NCBI GenBank assembly: GCA_025357835.1 | Contig: JANYLM010000118.1 | Location: 1 to 32,088, forward strand | Source: Gammaproteobacteria bacterium | Lineage (GTDB): Bacteria > Pseudomonadota > Gammaproteobacteria > Steroidobacterales > Steroidobacteraceae | Direction: 5' to 3' | Length of the DNA stretch: 32,088 bases | Part shown: positions 8,853-16,652 of the stretch, one piece after another | How the letters are laid out: every line of letters starts with the position of its first letter | Numbering within the stretch: position 1 is the stretch's first letter | Program-made: the position numbers and the translations under genes | Notes under the pieces: model-generated | The model's database searches: none | Told to the model about the DNA's origin: nothing | What the model saw: the letters and a program-made list of their open reading frames with translations, nothing else

Positions 8853-9215
8853 ATGAGCGCACCCCCCAAGATCGTCGTCCTGGATCGACTGCAGACGGGG
8901 GAGTCCGCCAATCCTTCGCCCGAAAACATACTCGCCGGCATACCGCGGGCGCGCGCATCGAATCAGTACGCAGAGCCGACTCAGCAATTCTTCTGCGGCA
9001 TCTGGACCAGCACCATCGGCAAATGGCGCGTGCGCTACACCGAGCACGAATTTTGCGTGATCATCGAAGGCCGCGTGCGCCTGGAGTCGGCCACGGGCGA
9101 GAAACACGAGCTGCGTGCCGGCGACGCCTTCGTCGTGCCCGCGGGCTTCGAGGGCATTTGGGAGGTCATCGAGCCCTGTAAGAAGTGGTACTCGATATTC
9201 GAGGTCAAGACCTAG
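8853..9215 (+). CDS. Small cupin-domain protein (DUF861/cupin_3-like)
   Basis: 120-residue single-domain cupin. The two cupin motifs are recognisable: YTEHEFCVIIEGRV (about residues 63-76) and GDAFVVPAGFEGIWEV (about 90-105). The shape resembles the cupin_3 family, which includes ureidoglycine aminohydrolase-like and EutQ-like proteins. No reaction can be assigned. Its place beside an omega-aminotransferase and a PuuR-like regulator suggests a link to polyamine or amine breakdown, but that is context only. AGGGG abuts the ATG directly, too close for a normal ribosome binding site. It converges with the aminotransferase gene, leaving a 13-bp gap. Confidence 0.8.
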   Translation: MSAPPKIVVLDRLQTGESANPSPENILAGIPRARASNQYAEPTQQFFCGIWTSTIGKWRVRYTEHEFCVIIEGRVRLESATGEKHELRAGDAFVVPAGFEGIWEVIEPCKKWYSIFEVKT

Positions 9216-9228
9216 CCCGAGCGCCCAG

Positions 9229-10566
9229 TCAGGCCGTTTCGCGCACCACTGCGCCCAAGGTCTCGACGAGGCGGGCGATCTGTTTGGATTCGATGATCAA
9301 TGGAGGCGACATGGCGATAGTATCGCCCGTCTGACGCACCATGACGCCGCGCTCGAAGCACTTGAGAAACACTTCGAAAGCGCGCGCACCGGGCTTCCCC
9401 TCCCGTGATTCGAGTTCCACCGCACCAATCAGACCGTAATTACGCACGTCGATGACATGCGGCAGGCCACGCAGTGAATGCACGGCGTTCTCCCACTCGG
9501 GCGCCAGCGATGCGGCGCGATTCAGCAGTCCTTCCTTGGTATATACATCGAGGGTCGCGAGCGCGGCGGCGCAGGCCATGGGATGGGCGGAGTAGGTGTA
9601 GCCGTGAAACAGCTCGATGGCGTTTTCCGGGCCCTGCATGAAGGCGTCGTAAACTTTGCGATGAGCAAATACCGCGCCCATGGGGGCGGCGCCGTTGGTC
9701 AGACCCTTGGCCGTGGTCATGAGGTCAGGCGTCACCTCGAAGGCCTGGCTCGCGAACGGCTTGCCGATGCGGCCGAAGCCCGTAATCACTTCGTCGAAAA
9801 TCAAAAGAATGTCGTTTTTGTCGCAGATTTCCCGCAGGCGCTTCAGGTAGCCGATAGGAGGCAGGATCACTCCGGCCGAACCGGCGATAGGTTCGACGAT
9901 GACCGCGGCAATGGTAGAAGCGTCGTGCAGGGCGATCAGGCGCTCCAATTCGTTCGCCAAATGAGCGCCCCACTGCGGCAGAGCGCGCGAGAACGCATTG
10001 TGTTCTATGGACAAGGTATGCGGCAGATGATCCACGCCGGGCAGCATCGAGGAGCCGAAGAATTTGCGGTTGTTGACTATACCGCCCACCGACATGCCGC
10101 CAAAACCTACACCGTGGTAGCCCTTTTCGCGGCCGATGAAGCGCGTACGCTGGCCGGCCCCACGGGCGCGGTGGTAGCCGATCGCCATTTTCAGCGCCGT
10201 ATCGACGGACTCCGAACCTGAGTTCGTGAAGAAAATACGATCGAGGCCCGCAGGAGCGATCTTGGCCAGCCGATTGGCTAGTTCGAACGCGATGGGGTGA
10301 CCCATTTGAAAGGCCGGAGCGTAGTCCATGGTGCTGAGTTGCTTTGTGACCGCTTCGGTAATTTCGCGCCGCCCGTGACCGGCGTTCACGCACCACAGGC
10401 CCGCGACCCCGTCGAGGATTTCACGGCCGTCGGCCGTCCAGTAGTACATGCCCTCGGCTCGCACCAGCAACCGCGGATTCGACTTGAATTGACGATTGGC
10501 CGTGAACGGCATCCAAAACGCGTCGAGATCGCCGTTAGACAGAGCAGGGGTGAGCTGGGCATTCAT
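9229..10566 (-). CDS. Class III omega-amino acid:pyruvate aminotransferase
   Basis: 445-residue PLP enzyme of the class III aminotransferases, closest in pattern to beta-alanine/omega-amino acid:pyruvate and putrescine (SpuC-like) aminotransferases. It would move the terminal amine of GABA, beta-alanine or putrescine to pyruvate. Visible landmarks are GLWCVNAGHG (about 56-65, the aromatic pocket of omega-transaminases), NSGSES (115-120, phosphate binding), DEVITGFGR (258-266, cofactor Asp258) and TTAKGLTNG (Schiff-base Lys287). The length is normal. It is divergent from the PuuR-like regulator, whose palindromic operator could also serve this gene. In this setting GABA made by PuuD is a reasonable substrate, but specificity cannot be read from sequence. 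Confidence 0.9.
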   Translation of the reverse strand: MNAQLTPALSNGDLDAFWMPFTANRQFKSNPRLLVRAEGMYYWTADGREILDGVAGLWCVNAGHGRREITEAVTKQLSTMDYAPAFQMGHPIAFELANRLAKIAPAGLDRIFFTNSGSESVDTALKMAIGYHRARGAGQRTRFIGREKGYHGVGFGGMSVGGIVNNRKFFGSSMLPGVDHLPHTLSIEHNAFSRALPQWGAHLANELERLIALHDASTIAAVIVEPIAGSAGVILPPIGYLKRLREICDKNDILLIFDEVITGFGRIGKPFASQAFEVTPDLMTTAKGLTNGAAPMGAVFAHRKVYDAFMQGPENAIELFHGYTYSAHPMACAAALATLDVYTKEGLLNRAASLAPEWENAVHSLRGLPHVIDVRNYGLIGAVELESREGKPGARAFEVFLKCFERGVMVRQTGDTIAMSPPLIIESKQIARLVETLGAVVRETA

Positions 10567-10658
10567 TGCGAGATCCTTGGGCTTGTAGCCATGAGAAGCC
10601 GCCAGATGATAAAGAAAATCGACACTAAGCTCAATTTTCGCTGTATCTGGCGGTCATC

Positions 10659-10676
10659 CGTCTATTATAATAGACG
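10659..10676. promoter_or_regulatory. 18-bp perfect palindrome with TATAAT on both strands; candidate PuuR-type operator
   Basis: CGTCTATTATAATAGACG is a perfect 18-bp palindrome ending 1 bp before the ATG of the PuuR-like gene. It contains TATAAT on the plus strand (10666-10671) and on the minus strand (10664-10669). It could be a -10 box for both divergent genes and an autoregulatory operator. The plus-strand -10 lies only 6 bp upstream of the ATG, which predicts a leaderless regulator mRNA. A clear -35 is not visible. Confidence 0.65.
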
Positions 10677-10677
10677 C

Positions 10678-11226
10678 ATGAGCCTTGACGTGGGTACTCA
10701 TTTGAAAGCCGTGCGGCAGATGTACGGGCTGTCGCAGCGCGAGTTGGCGAAGCGCGCCGGCGTAACCAATGGGTTGATTTCCTTGATCGAGCAGAACCGC
10801 GTGAGCCCATCAGTCAGCTCGCTAAAGAAAGTGCTGGACGGCATTCCTATGGCGCTCGCGGATTTTTTTACCCTGGATCTTGGCGGCCAGCCCCAGGTGT
10901 TTTTCCCGCGGGAAGAGCTCAGCGATATCGGTACGGGCAGCGTGGAGCTGCGGCTGGTGGGCAGCCGCACGCCCGCGCGCAGCATGGCGATTTTGCATGA
11001 ACGTTACGCCGCTAATGCCGATACCGGCGAGGAGATGCTGACGCACCCCGGCGAGGAGGGTGGGGTGATCGTCAAAGGAAAGATAGAACTCACCGTCGGC
11101 GGCGAGTCGCGGATCCTCGGGCCCGGGGACGCCTATTATTTCAAAAGCTCAATTCCGCATCGCTTCCGCAACGTCGGGCGGGATGAATGCGAGATGGTCA
11201 GCGCCAGTTCGCCGCCGACGTTTTAG
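10678..11226 (+). CDS. puuR: XRE-family HTH-cupin regulator, PuuR-like
   Basis: 182 residues, almost the length of E. coli PuuR. The N-terminal XRE helix-turn-helix spans about 8-62 (LKAVRQMYGLSQRELAKRAG, then LISLIEQNRVSPSVSSLKKV). A C-terminal cupin sensor domain spans about 105-180 (EEGGVIVKGKIELTVGG, GDAYYFKSSIPHRFRN). PuuR represses putrescine-use genes and is relieved by putrescine. The frame is open further upstream, but ATG 10678 starts exactly before the conserved HTH domain. There is no ribosome binding site; a TATAAT ends 6 bp before the ATG. It is divergent from the aminotransferase. The perfect palindrome at its start fits autorepression. Confidence 0.88.
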   Translation: MSLDVGTHLKAVRQMYGLSQRELAKRAGVTNGLISLIEQNRVSPSVSSLKKVLDGIPMALADFFTLDLGGQPQVFFPREELSDIGTGSVELRLVGSRTPARSMAILHERYAANADTGEEMLTHPGEEGGVIVKGKIELTVGGESRILGPGDAYYFKSSIPHRFRNVGRDECEMVSASSPPTF

Positions 11227-11249
11227 GCGCTGCGCGCCACCTGTAAACA

Positions 11250-11264
11250 GGGTCGGGGCGACCC
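11250..11264 (+). terminator. Short hairpin after the PuuR-like gene
   Basis: GGGTCG (11250-11255) pairs with CGACCC (11259-11264) across a GGG loop, 24 bp after the stop codon. No T-run follows. It may weakly separate the regulator from aguB. Confidence 0.3.
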
Positions 11265-11331
11265 CGGTTATTAGTGGCCAGACTCAAGAGTCCGATTCGC
11301 CCGGGCCCATCGATCAGGTAGCATACGACCC

Positions 11332-12201
11332 ATGAGCAAAGTTACGGTGGCGGCCACGCAGATGGCCTGTAGCTGGGATCGCGACGCGAATATTGCGCGC
11401 GCCGAGAAGTTGATTCGCCAGGCGGCGGGCCGCGGCGCCCAGGTGATTCTGATCCAGGAATTGTTCGAGACGCCGTACTTCTGCAAGGATCACTCTTCGC
11501 GGCATCTCGAATTGGCCAAGCCCCTTGACGCGCATCCGGCGGTCGAGCATTTTCGTGCCGTGGCGCGCGATCTGGGTGTAGTTCTGCCGATCAGCGTGTT
11601 CGAACATGCCAACAACGCGTTTTTCAATTCCGTGGTCGTCATCGACGCCGACGGGGCGGTGCTCGGGAGCTACCGCAAGTCGCATATTCCGGAAGGCCCG
11701 GGCTACCACGAGAAGTTCTATTTCTCGCCCGGCGACACCGGTTTTAAAGTATTCGACACGCGCCATGCGAAGCTCGGCGTCGCGATCTGCTGGGATCAGT
11801 GGTTTCCGGAAGCGGCGCGATCCATGGCGCTGATGGGCGCCGACATGCTGCTCTATCCCACGGCGATCGGTTCAGAACCCCAGGACCCGAGCATCGATTC
11901 GAGCGGACATTGGCAGCGCACCATGCAAGGCCATGCCGCCGCCAACATCATGCCGGTGGTGGCTTCGAATCGCATCGGGACTGAGCAGGGAGAAAAGTAC
12001 TCCATGACATTTTACGGCTCATCGTTCATCGCCTCGCACACCGGCGAAAAGGTGGCCGAAGCGGATCGCGCCGGCGAGACGGTGCTCACCGCTGCCTTTG
12101 ATTTGGAGGAGGTGCGCCGCTACCGGCAGTCCTGGGGTGTGTTCCGCGACCGGCGGCCCGACCTGTACTACCCGCTGCTGTCGCTCGATGGGCGCGGCTG
12201 A
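11332..12201 (+). CDS. aguB: N-carbamoylputrescine amidase
   Basis: 289-residue carbon-nitrogen hydrolase of the nitrilase superfamily, matching the AguB/CPA group that splits N-carbamoylputrescine to putrescine, CO2 and ammonia (agmatine route). The catalytic triad is clear: Glu43 in QELFETPYF, Lys116 in YRKSHIPEGPGYHEK, Cys153 in AICWDQWFPE. The conserved SGHWQRTMQGHAAANIMPVVASNR segment (split here only for naming) and the C-terminal WGVFRDRRPDLY are typical. Agmatine deiminase (AguA), the usual partner, is not in the window. TAGCAT (11319-11324) sits 7 bp before the ATG and there is no clear ribosome binding site. The 3' end overlaps the next gene by 14 bp. Confidence 0.92.
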   Translation: MSKVTVAATQMACSWDRDANIARAEKLIRQAAGRGAQVILIQELFETPYFCKDHSSRHLELAKPLDAHPAVEHFRAVARDLGVVLPISVFEHANNAFFNSVVVIDADGAVLGSYRKSHIPEGPGYHEKFYFSPGDTGFKVFDTRHAKLGVAICWDQWFPEAARSMALMGADMLLYPTAIGSEPQDPSIDSSGHWQRTMQGHAAANIMPVVASNRIGTEQGEKYSMTFYGSSFIASHTGEKVAEADRAGETVLTAAFDLEEVRRYRQSWGVFRDRRPDLYYPLLSLDGRG

Positions 12202-13642
12202 GGCTCTACCCCTCCCGACAAATCTCGTGTTTGTCGATTTGGAGACGACGGGCGGCAACGCGGCCTATCACCGCATCACCGAAATCGGCATCGTTTGCAT
12301 CGAGAACGGTGAACTCGTCGATGAGTGGAGTTCGTTGGTAAACCCCGACTGCCCGATCCCCGCATACATTGAGACGATTACCGGCATCAGCAATGAGATG
12401 GTCGCCGAGGCGCCGCGCTTTGCCGACGTGGCGGGGGTGGTGTTGCGCAAACTCCAAGGCGCGGTGTTCGTGGCGCACAACGCGCGCTTCGACTACTCGT
12501 TTCTGCGCGGCGAATTTCAGCGGCTCGCCGTGCCGTTCTCAGCGCAGGTCCTATGCACGGTCAAGTTATCGCGGCGTTTGTTTCCCGAGCATGTGCGTCA
12601 CAATCTGGATGCGGTGATGGAACGTCACGGGCTCAGCTGCAGCGCGCGGCATCGTGCACTGGGGGATGCGCAGGTACTGCGCGATTTCTGGTTCAAGATG
12701 CGGCGCGAATTGCCGCTACTTAAGCTGAGCGCCGCCGTGCAATCCGTGCTGGGCGCCCATAAGCTGCCCGCTCACCTGCCGCCCGATTTTGCCGACGATT
12801 TACCCGAGGGGCCGGGAGCGTATCGACTCTTCGGCGAGGGCGACGCCCTGCTATACGCCGGTAAGAGCCATTCGCTGCGGACTCGCGTGCTGGCCCAATT
12901 GGCCGGCGGCGAATCCAGGGAGCAGAAGTTGGCCAAGCAGGTGCGGCGCATCGATTGGGTGGAGACCGCCGGTGAACTCGGAGCCATGCTGCTCGAGGCC
13001 GAGTGGATCAAGACACAGAAGCCTCTGCATAATCAGCGCCGAATAGATAAGGAGCGATCCTTTACCTTGCGTTCCTCCGTCGTCCATGCGGATCGCATCG
13101 AAGCGGTCGCCATAGCCGAGGTCGCGCCTGAGGAACTCGCGCAAAGCTTCGGAATTTTTCACTCCGAGAACGACGCTCGCAAGGCATTAATGGACATCGC
13201 GCGGGCACAACAGCTGTGCCTCAAGATCCTGGGCTTGGAGGAGGGGGCGGGTTCGTGCTTCGCCTACCAGGTCGGAAAATGCAGAGGCGCCTGCAGGGCC
13301 GAGGAACCACTCATTTTGCATAAGATGCGCCTGCAACTGGCATTGTCATCATTGAAATTGAAATCATGGCCGTTTCCGGGGCGCATCGCGTTGCGCGAAC
13401 GGGACCCGCGCAGCGGTGAATTCCGGGGCGCGCGCAGCGCCGACCTCCATGTCATTGATCACTGGACCTACTTAGGCACCGCCCGGTCCGATGAGGAGCT
13501 GGCGGCGCTGCGCTCGAAACCGGTTGGCTCCGGTTTCGATGCCGACATGTACAGAATCCTGGTACGTTATTTTTCGAATCATCCAAAACTCGATTGGGTC
13601 GATTTGCGCGAGACGCCTAGCTTCACGGCCGAGCAGCCTTGA
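12188..13642 (+). CDS. DEDDh 3'-5' exonuclease fused to GIY-YIG (UvrC-N/Cho-like) nuclease
   Basis: 484 residues with two nuclease modules. The N-terminal DnaQ-type exonuclease (about 12-175) shows FVDLETTG (Asp-Glu), AHNARFDYSFL and HRALGDA (His and last Asp). The GIY-YIG module (about 195-285) reads GPGAYRLF ... LLYAGKS, then LRTRV (Arg), a conserved Glu in LLEAEWIK and HNQR. A UvrC-like Cys-rich stretch (CFAYQVGKCRGAC) follows at about 357-369, and the remaining C-terminus is less clear. Cho cuts the 3' side of bulky lesions in nucleotide excision repair, so a repair role is likely. The frame extends upstream inside aguB, but ATG 12188 starts just before the exonuclease domain, overlapping aguB by 14 bp. 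No clear ribosome binding site. Confidence 0.88.
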   Translation: MGAAEALPLPTNLVFVDLETTGGNAAYHRITEIGIVCIENGELVDEWSSLVNPDCPIPAYIETITGISNEMVAEAPRFADVAGVVLRKLQGAVFVAHNARFDYSFLRGEFQRLAVPFSAQVLCTVKLSRRLFPEHVRHNLDAVMERHGLSCSARHRALGDAQVLRDFWFKMRRELPLLKLSAAVQSVLGAHKLPAHLPPDFADDLPEGPGAYRLFGEGDALLYAGKSHSLRTRVLAQLAGGESREQKLAKQVRRIDWVETAGELGAMLLEAEWIKTQKPLHNQRRIDKERSFTLRSSVVHADRIEAVAIAEVAPEELAQSFGIFHSENDARKALMDIARAQQLCLKILGLEEGAGSCFAYQVGKCRGACRAEEPLILHKMRLQLALSSLKLKSWPFPGRIALRERDPRSGEFRGARSADLHVIDHWTYLGTARSDEELAALRSKPVGSGFDADMYRILVRYFSNHPKLDWVDLRETPSFTAEQP

Positions 13643-13679
13643 CACCGGTGCCGTCCCCATCCGGATGTCAATGCCCAAA

Positions 13680-13708
13680 TTGACTTGGTCCGGAAAACTG
13701 TACATTAT
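13680..13708 (+). promoter_or_regulatory. Possible promoter of the toxin-antitoxin operon
   Basis: TTGACT (13680-13685) and CATTAT (13703-13708) are 17 bp apart and resemble -35 and -10 boxes. TATGAT (13706-13711) is an alternative -10 with a longer spacer. The boxes overlap a TGTACAT half-site and lie just before the palindromic operator. Confidence 0.45.
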
Positions 13709-13710
13709 GA

Positions 13711-13726
13711 TGTACATCGATGTACA
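13711..13726. promoter_or_regulatory. 16-bp perfect palindrome, candidate antitoxin operator
   Basis: TGTACATCGATGTACA (13711-13726) is a perfect palindrome, with a further TGTACAT half-site at 13699-13705. It directly abuts the AGGAGG ribosome binding site (13726-13731) of the antitoxin gene and lies beside the likely -10. Type II antitoxins usually autorepress by binding such sites. Confidence 0.65.
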
Positions 13727-13735
13727 GGAGGAATC

Positions 13736-13960
13736 ATGGGAGACACTACATTCACGGAGCTGCGCAACCATGCCAAGCGCTACTTTGATGCCGTCGAAGC
13801 CGGAGCTACCGTTCGCGTCTTTCGCAATGGGAAACCCATCGCCGATATTGTGCCGATCCGCGCCGGCGTAGCGTCCTGGAAAAGACAGGCAACGCCTCTA
13901 ACGATTAAAGGCATAGCATTGAGCCGAGAAATTCTTAGCGATCGAGATGAATCGGTTTGA
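13736..13960 (+). CDS. Phd/YefM-family antitoxin
   Basis: 74-residue antitoxin of a type II toxin-antitoxin pair. The N-terminal Phd/YefM fold is recognisable from FTELRNHAKRYFDAVEAG (about 6-23) and VRVFRNGKPIADIVPI (about 26-41), which dimerise and bind the operator. The C-terminal tail (about 45-74) would wrap and neutralise the toxin. An in-frame ATG at 13685 lies in the promoter region; ATG 13736 is preceded by a full AGGAGG at 13726-13731 and begins the conserved domain. The stop overlaps the toxin TTG start by 4 nt (TTGA). A palindromic operator precedes it. Confidence 0.9.
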   Translation: MGDTTFTELRNHAKRYFDAVEAGATVRVFRNGKPIADIVPIRAGVASWKRQATPLTIKGIALSREILSDRDESV

Positions 13961-14373
13961 AAGTATTTATGGATACGTCGGCCTTTGCGAAACGGTATGT
14001 TGCCGAGCCGGGTTCCGACCAGGTGATGGCATTGTGCCAAGAGGCTGACGATCTCGTCGTCAGCGTCCTTTGTCTGCCGGAATTGATCGCTACCTTGTCC
14101 CGGCTAGTGCACGAGAAAAAACTGATCAAGGCGGATTATCGGAAGCTGAAGGGTGTGATCGCTGCGGATTTGAACGATGCCGATATTTGCCAGATTACCC
14201 CGGGCGTGCTGGATGCTGTGGTGCCATTGCTGGAGTCGCATCCACTGCGTTGCACTGACGCATTACACGTGGCATGCGCGCTGGCCGTCGAACCAGACGT
14301 ATTTGCTTCAGCCGATCATCGACAGCTCTGCGCAGCAAGCGAAGCCGGGCTAAAGATCGTTGACGTGTCTTGA
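13957..14373 (+). CDS. PIN-domain ribonuclease toxin, VapC-like
   Basis: 138-residue PIN-domain toxin that would cleave RNA when freed from the antitoxin. The acidic metal-binding residues are in place: Asp6 (MDTSAF), Glu42 (LPELIA), Asp101 (CTDALHVA) and Asp120 (SADHRQL). The length is typical of VapC. Translation probably starts at TTG 13957, which sits in the TTGA overlap with the antitoxin stop; ATG 13969 would cut off the first beta strand (KVF). At its other end the stop overlaps the TTG start of rlmKL, again as TTGA. This suggests one three-gene transcript with translational coupling. Confidence 0.9.
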   Translation: MKVFMDTSAFAKRYVAEPGSDQVMALCQEADDLVVSVLCLPELIATLSRLVHEKKLIKADYRKLKGVIAADLNDADICQITPGVLDAVVPLLESHPLRCTDALHVACALAVEPDVFASADHRQLCAASEAGLKIVDVS

Positions 14374-16529
14374 ACGACAACGTGCGCTATTGGATCGCGA
14401 CCGCGCCGGTGGGCGCCGCCTCGGTGCTGGCCGAGGAACTCGCGCAATTCGGCGCTTACGATGTTCGCGAGCGTAGTCACGATGTGAAATTTCAAGGCAC
14501 TCTCGAGGTGGGCTATCGCGCCTGTCTGTGGTCGCGCACCGCCACCCGCGTGCTGTTGAGCTTGGGGTCGATAGACGCCGGTAGTTCGAAGGGCGTCTAC
14601 GAAGCCGTCAAACGGATCGATTGGCGGGAACATCTTGGCCCCGGCGCCACGTTGGCCTGTGATTGCAGCGGCGGCAATGAATCCATCAGGCACACCATCT
14701 ATGGCTCTCAGCTGCTCAAGGACGCGGTCTGCGACAATCTACGCGACTCGACCGGCGAGCGGCCGAACATCAAACCGGAGCGCCCCGACGTATTGCTGCA
14801 TTTGCATGTCGAGGGTCCCACGGCGCTGCTGTCGGTGGATTTCTCCGGCGAAAGTCTGCATCGACGTGGGTATCGCAGCGAAGGCGGCCGTGCGCCGCTC
14901 AAGGAGAACGTCGCCGCGGCCGTGTTGTTGCGCGCGGGCTGGCCCGCTGTCTTTGAGCGAGGCGGCATGCTGCTCGATCCCATGTGCGGGTCCGGCACCT
15001 TCCTCACCGAGGGTGCCTTGATTGCGGCGGATTCCGCGCCTGCGCTCGATCGCGAATACTTCGGCTTCACGGGTTGGCGCGGCCACGATGCAGAGCTCTG
15101 GGAGCGCTTGCGCCAGGAGGCTCGCGCTCGCCGCGCGGGGCGCACAGTGCGGCGCTGCATTCTGGGATCCGATGCCGACCCAGATGCGGTGCGCATGACC
15201 ATCGCCAACGGCGAGCACGCCGGAGTCGCCGATTGGCTGCATGTGGAGAAACGATCGCTCGGTGAAATCGTCCGGCCCAAAGGCGAGGTCGGGCTGGTCG
15301 TGGCCAATCCGCCCTACGGCGAGCGCATCGCTGCGGAATCGGGGTTGCCGGCCCTGTATTCGGAGCTTGGCAGTACCCTGCGCGATAGGTTTCGAGGCTG
15401 GCAGGCGGCGATTCTCACGGGCAATCCGCCGCTGGCGAGGAATCTCGGGATATACGCCAAGCGCACCCATCGTTTTTACAACGGCACCATCGAGTGCCGC
15501 CTGCTGCGCTTCGAATTGGATGAGGCCAGCGAGCAGCGGCCGGCCGAAGCGGTGCGCGCGGATTGGTCGAGCCGGCCCGGCGCCCAGATGTTCGCGAATC
15601 GATTGCGCAAGAACCTGCAGCGTCTCGACCCTTGGGCTGAGCGGGAGCACATCGATTGTTTTCGCGTGTACGACGCGGACATGCCGGAATACGCCTTCGC
15701 CATAGACCTGTATGGCCGCGTGGCGCGCCATGCCTATGTTCAAGAATATGCGCCGCCGAAAACCGTCGATCAGGAGAGCGCCGGGGAGCGTCGCCGCGAG
15801 GCGTTGGCGGTACTGCCGGAAGTTTTGGCCTTGCCGATCACGCACATCCATTCCCGGGTGCGCAAGCCGCAGAAGGGCAGCGAGCAGTATGAGAAGCGCG
15901 ACGCCAAAGCCGAACGCCATGCCGTGCAGGAGGGCGGCCTCAAATTCTGGGTCAACTACCGCGACTATTTGGATACCGGTCTGTTTCTCGATCACCGCAT
16001 CGTGCGGGCGCGCTTGCGGGAGTGGGCGAAGGGCGCGGATTTTCTGAATTTATTTTGCTACACCGGCAGCGCCACGGTGTATGCCGCAGCGGGCGGGGCG
16101 CGCAGCACCACCAGCGTCGATTTGTCGAATACTTATCTAGACTGGGCGCACGAGAATCTTCTGCTCAATGGCTTCGGCGGCTCCGAGCACGAGCTGTATC
16201 GCGCCGATTGTTTGCAGTGGCTGGAGGAGCAAGAACCCAAGGGCCCGCGCTTCGATTTGATTTTCGTGGATCCGCCGACTTTCTCCAATTCCAAGCGCAT
16301 GGAGGGGGTTCTGGACGTGCAGCGCGATCATGTGGGCATGATTCGCCGTTCATTGAAGCTGCTGCGCCCGTCCGGCCGCCTGGTGTTCTCGACCAATTAC
16401 ACGCGCTTCAAGGTCGACAACGAGGCCCTGGCCGACGTGGCGGTAGAGGACATCAGCGCCAAGACCATCCCCAAGGACTTCGAGCGTCACGCAAGGATTC
16501 ACCGCTGTTTTGTAATTCGATGCAAATGA
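14370..16529 (+). CDS. rlmL: Bifunctional 23S rRNA methyltransferase RlmKL
   Basis: 719 residues, close to the E. coli RlmKL length of about 700. It makes m2G2445 (N-terminal RlmL half) and m7G2069 (C-terminal RlmK half) in 23S rRNA. Order: a THUMP domain (about 45-160), then the first methyltransferase with DPMCGSGTFLTEG (about 203) and the catalytic NPPYGER (about 312), then the second with LFCYTGSATVYAA (about 560) and FVDPPTFSNSKRM (about 630). The protein looks intact. The start TTG 14370 overlaps the vapC stop, with no clear ribosome binding site; GTG 14382 is an alternative. Control by the upstream toxin-antitoxin operon would be unusual for this housekeeping gene. Confidence 0.95.
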   Translation: MNDNVRYWIATAPVGAASVLAEELAQFGAYDVRERSHDVKFQGTLEVGYRACLWSRTATRVLLSLGSIDAGSSKGVYEAVKRIDWREHLGPGATLACDCSGGNESIRHTIYGSQLLKDAVCDNLRDSTGERPNIKPERPDVLLHLHVEGPTALLSVDFSGESLHRRGYRSEGGRAPLKENVAAAVLLRAGWPAVFERGGMLLDPMCGSGTFLTEGALIAADSAPALDREYFGFTGWRGHDAELWERLRQEARARRAGRTVRRCILGSDADPDAVRMTIANGEHAGVADWLHVEKRSLGEIVRPKGEVGLVVANPPYGERIAAESGLPALYSELGSTLRDRFRGWQAAILTGNPPLARNLGIYAKRTHRFYNGTIECRLLRFELDEASEQRPAEAVRADWSSRPGAQMFANRLRKNLQRLDPWAEREHIDCFRVYDADMPEYAFAIDLYGRVARHAYVQEYAPPKTVDQESAGERRREALAVLPEVLALPITHIHSRVRKPQKGSEQYEKRDAKAERHAVQEGGLKFWVNYRDYLDTGLFLDHRIVRARLREWAKGADFLNLFCYTGSATVYAAAGGARSTTSVDLSNTYLDWAHENLLLNGFGGSEHELYRADCLQWLEEQEPKGPRFDLIFVDPPTFSNSKRMEGVLDVQRDHVGMIRRSLKLLRPSGRLVFSTNYTRFKVDNEALADVAVEDISAKTIPKDFERHARIHRCFVIRCK

Positions 16530-16652
16530 TCTGCGCTGCTGAAATGATTGGCAGCATGTCTTTGGCCTGAGCCGCCGCACAACCTAAGGCCGAGTTGCCG
16601 GCAAAACTTAAGTGCCATTCGTCCTGGGCATGCAGTACTCTTGGAGTCTATG

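Noticed and set aside
9478-10221. Plus-strand open frame (247 codons) opposite the aminotransferase
   Set aside because: The aminotransferase on the minus strand has all catalytic motifs; this frame has none.
14739-15995. Minus-strand open frame (418 codons) within rlmKL
   Set aside because: It lies opposite the methyltransferase core and shows no motifs of its own.
16530-16652. Hairpin GCTGC/GCAGC after rlmKL as terminator
   Set aside because: 5-bp stem with an 11-nt loop and no T-run is too weak to call.
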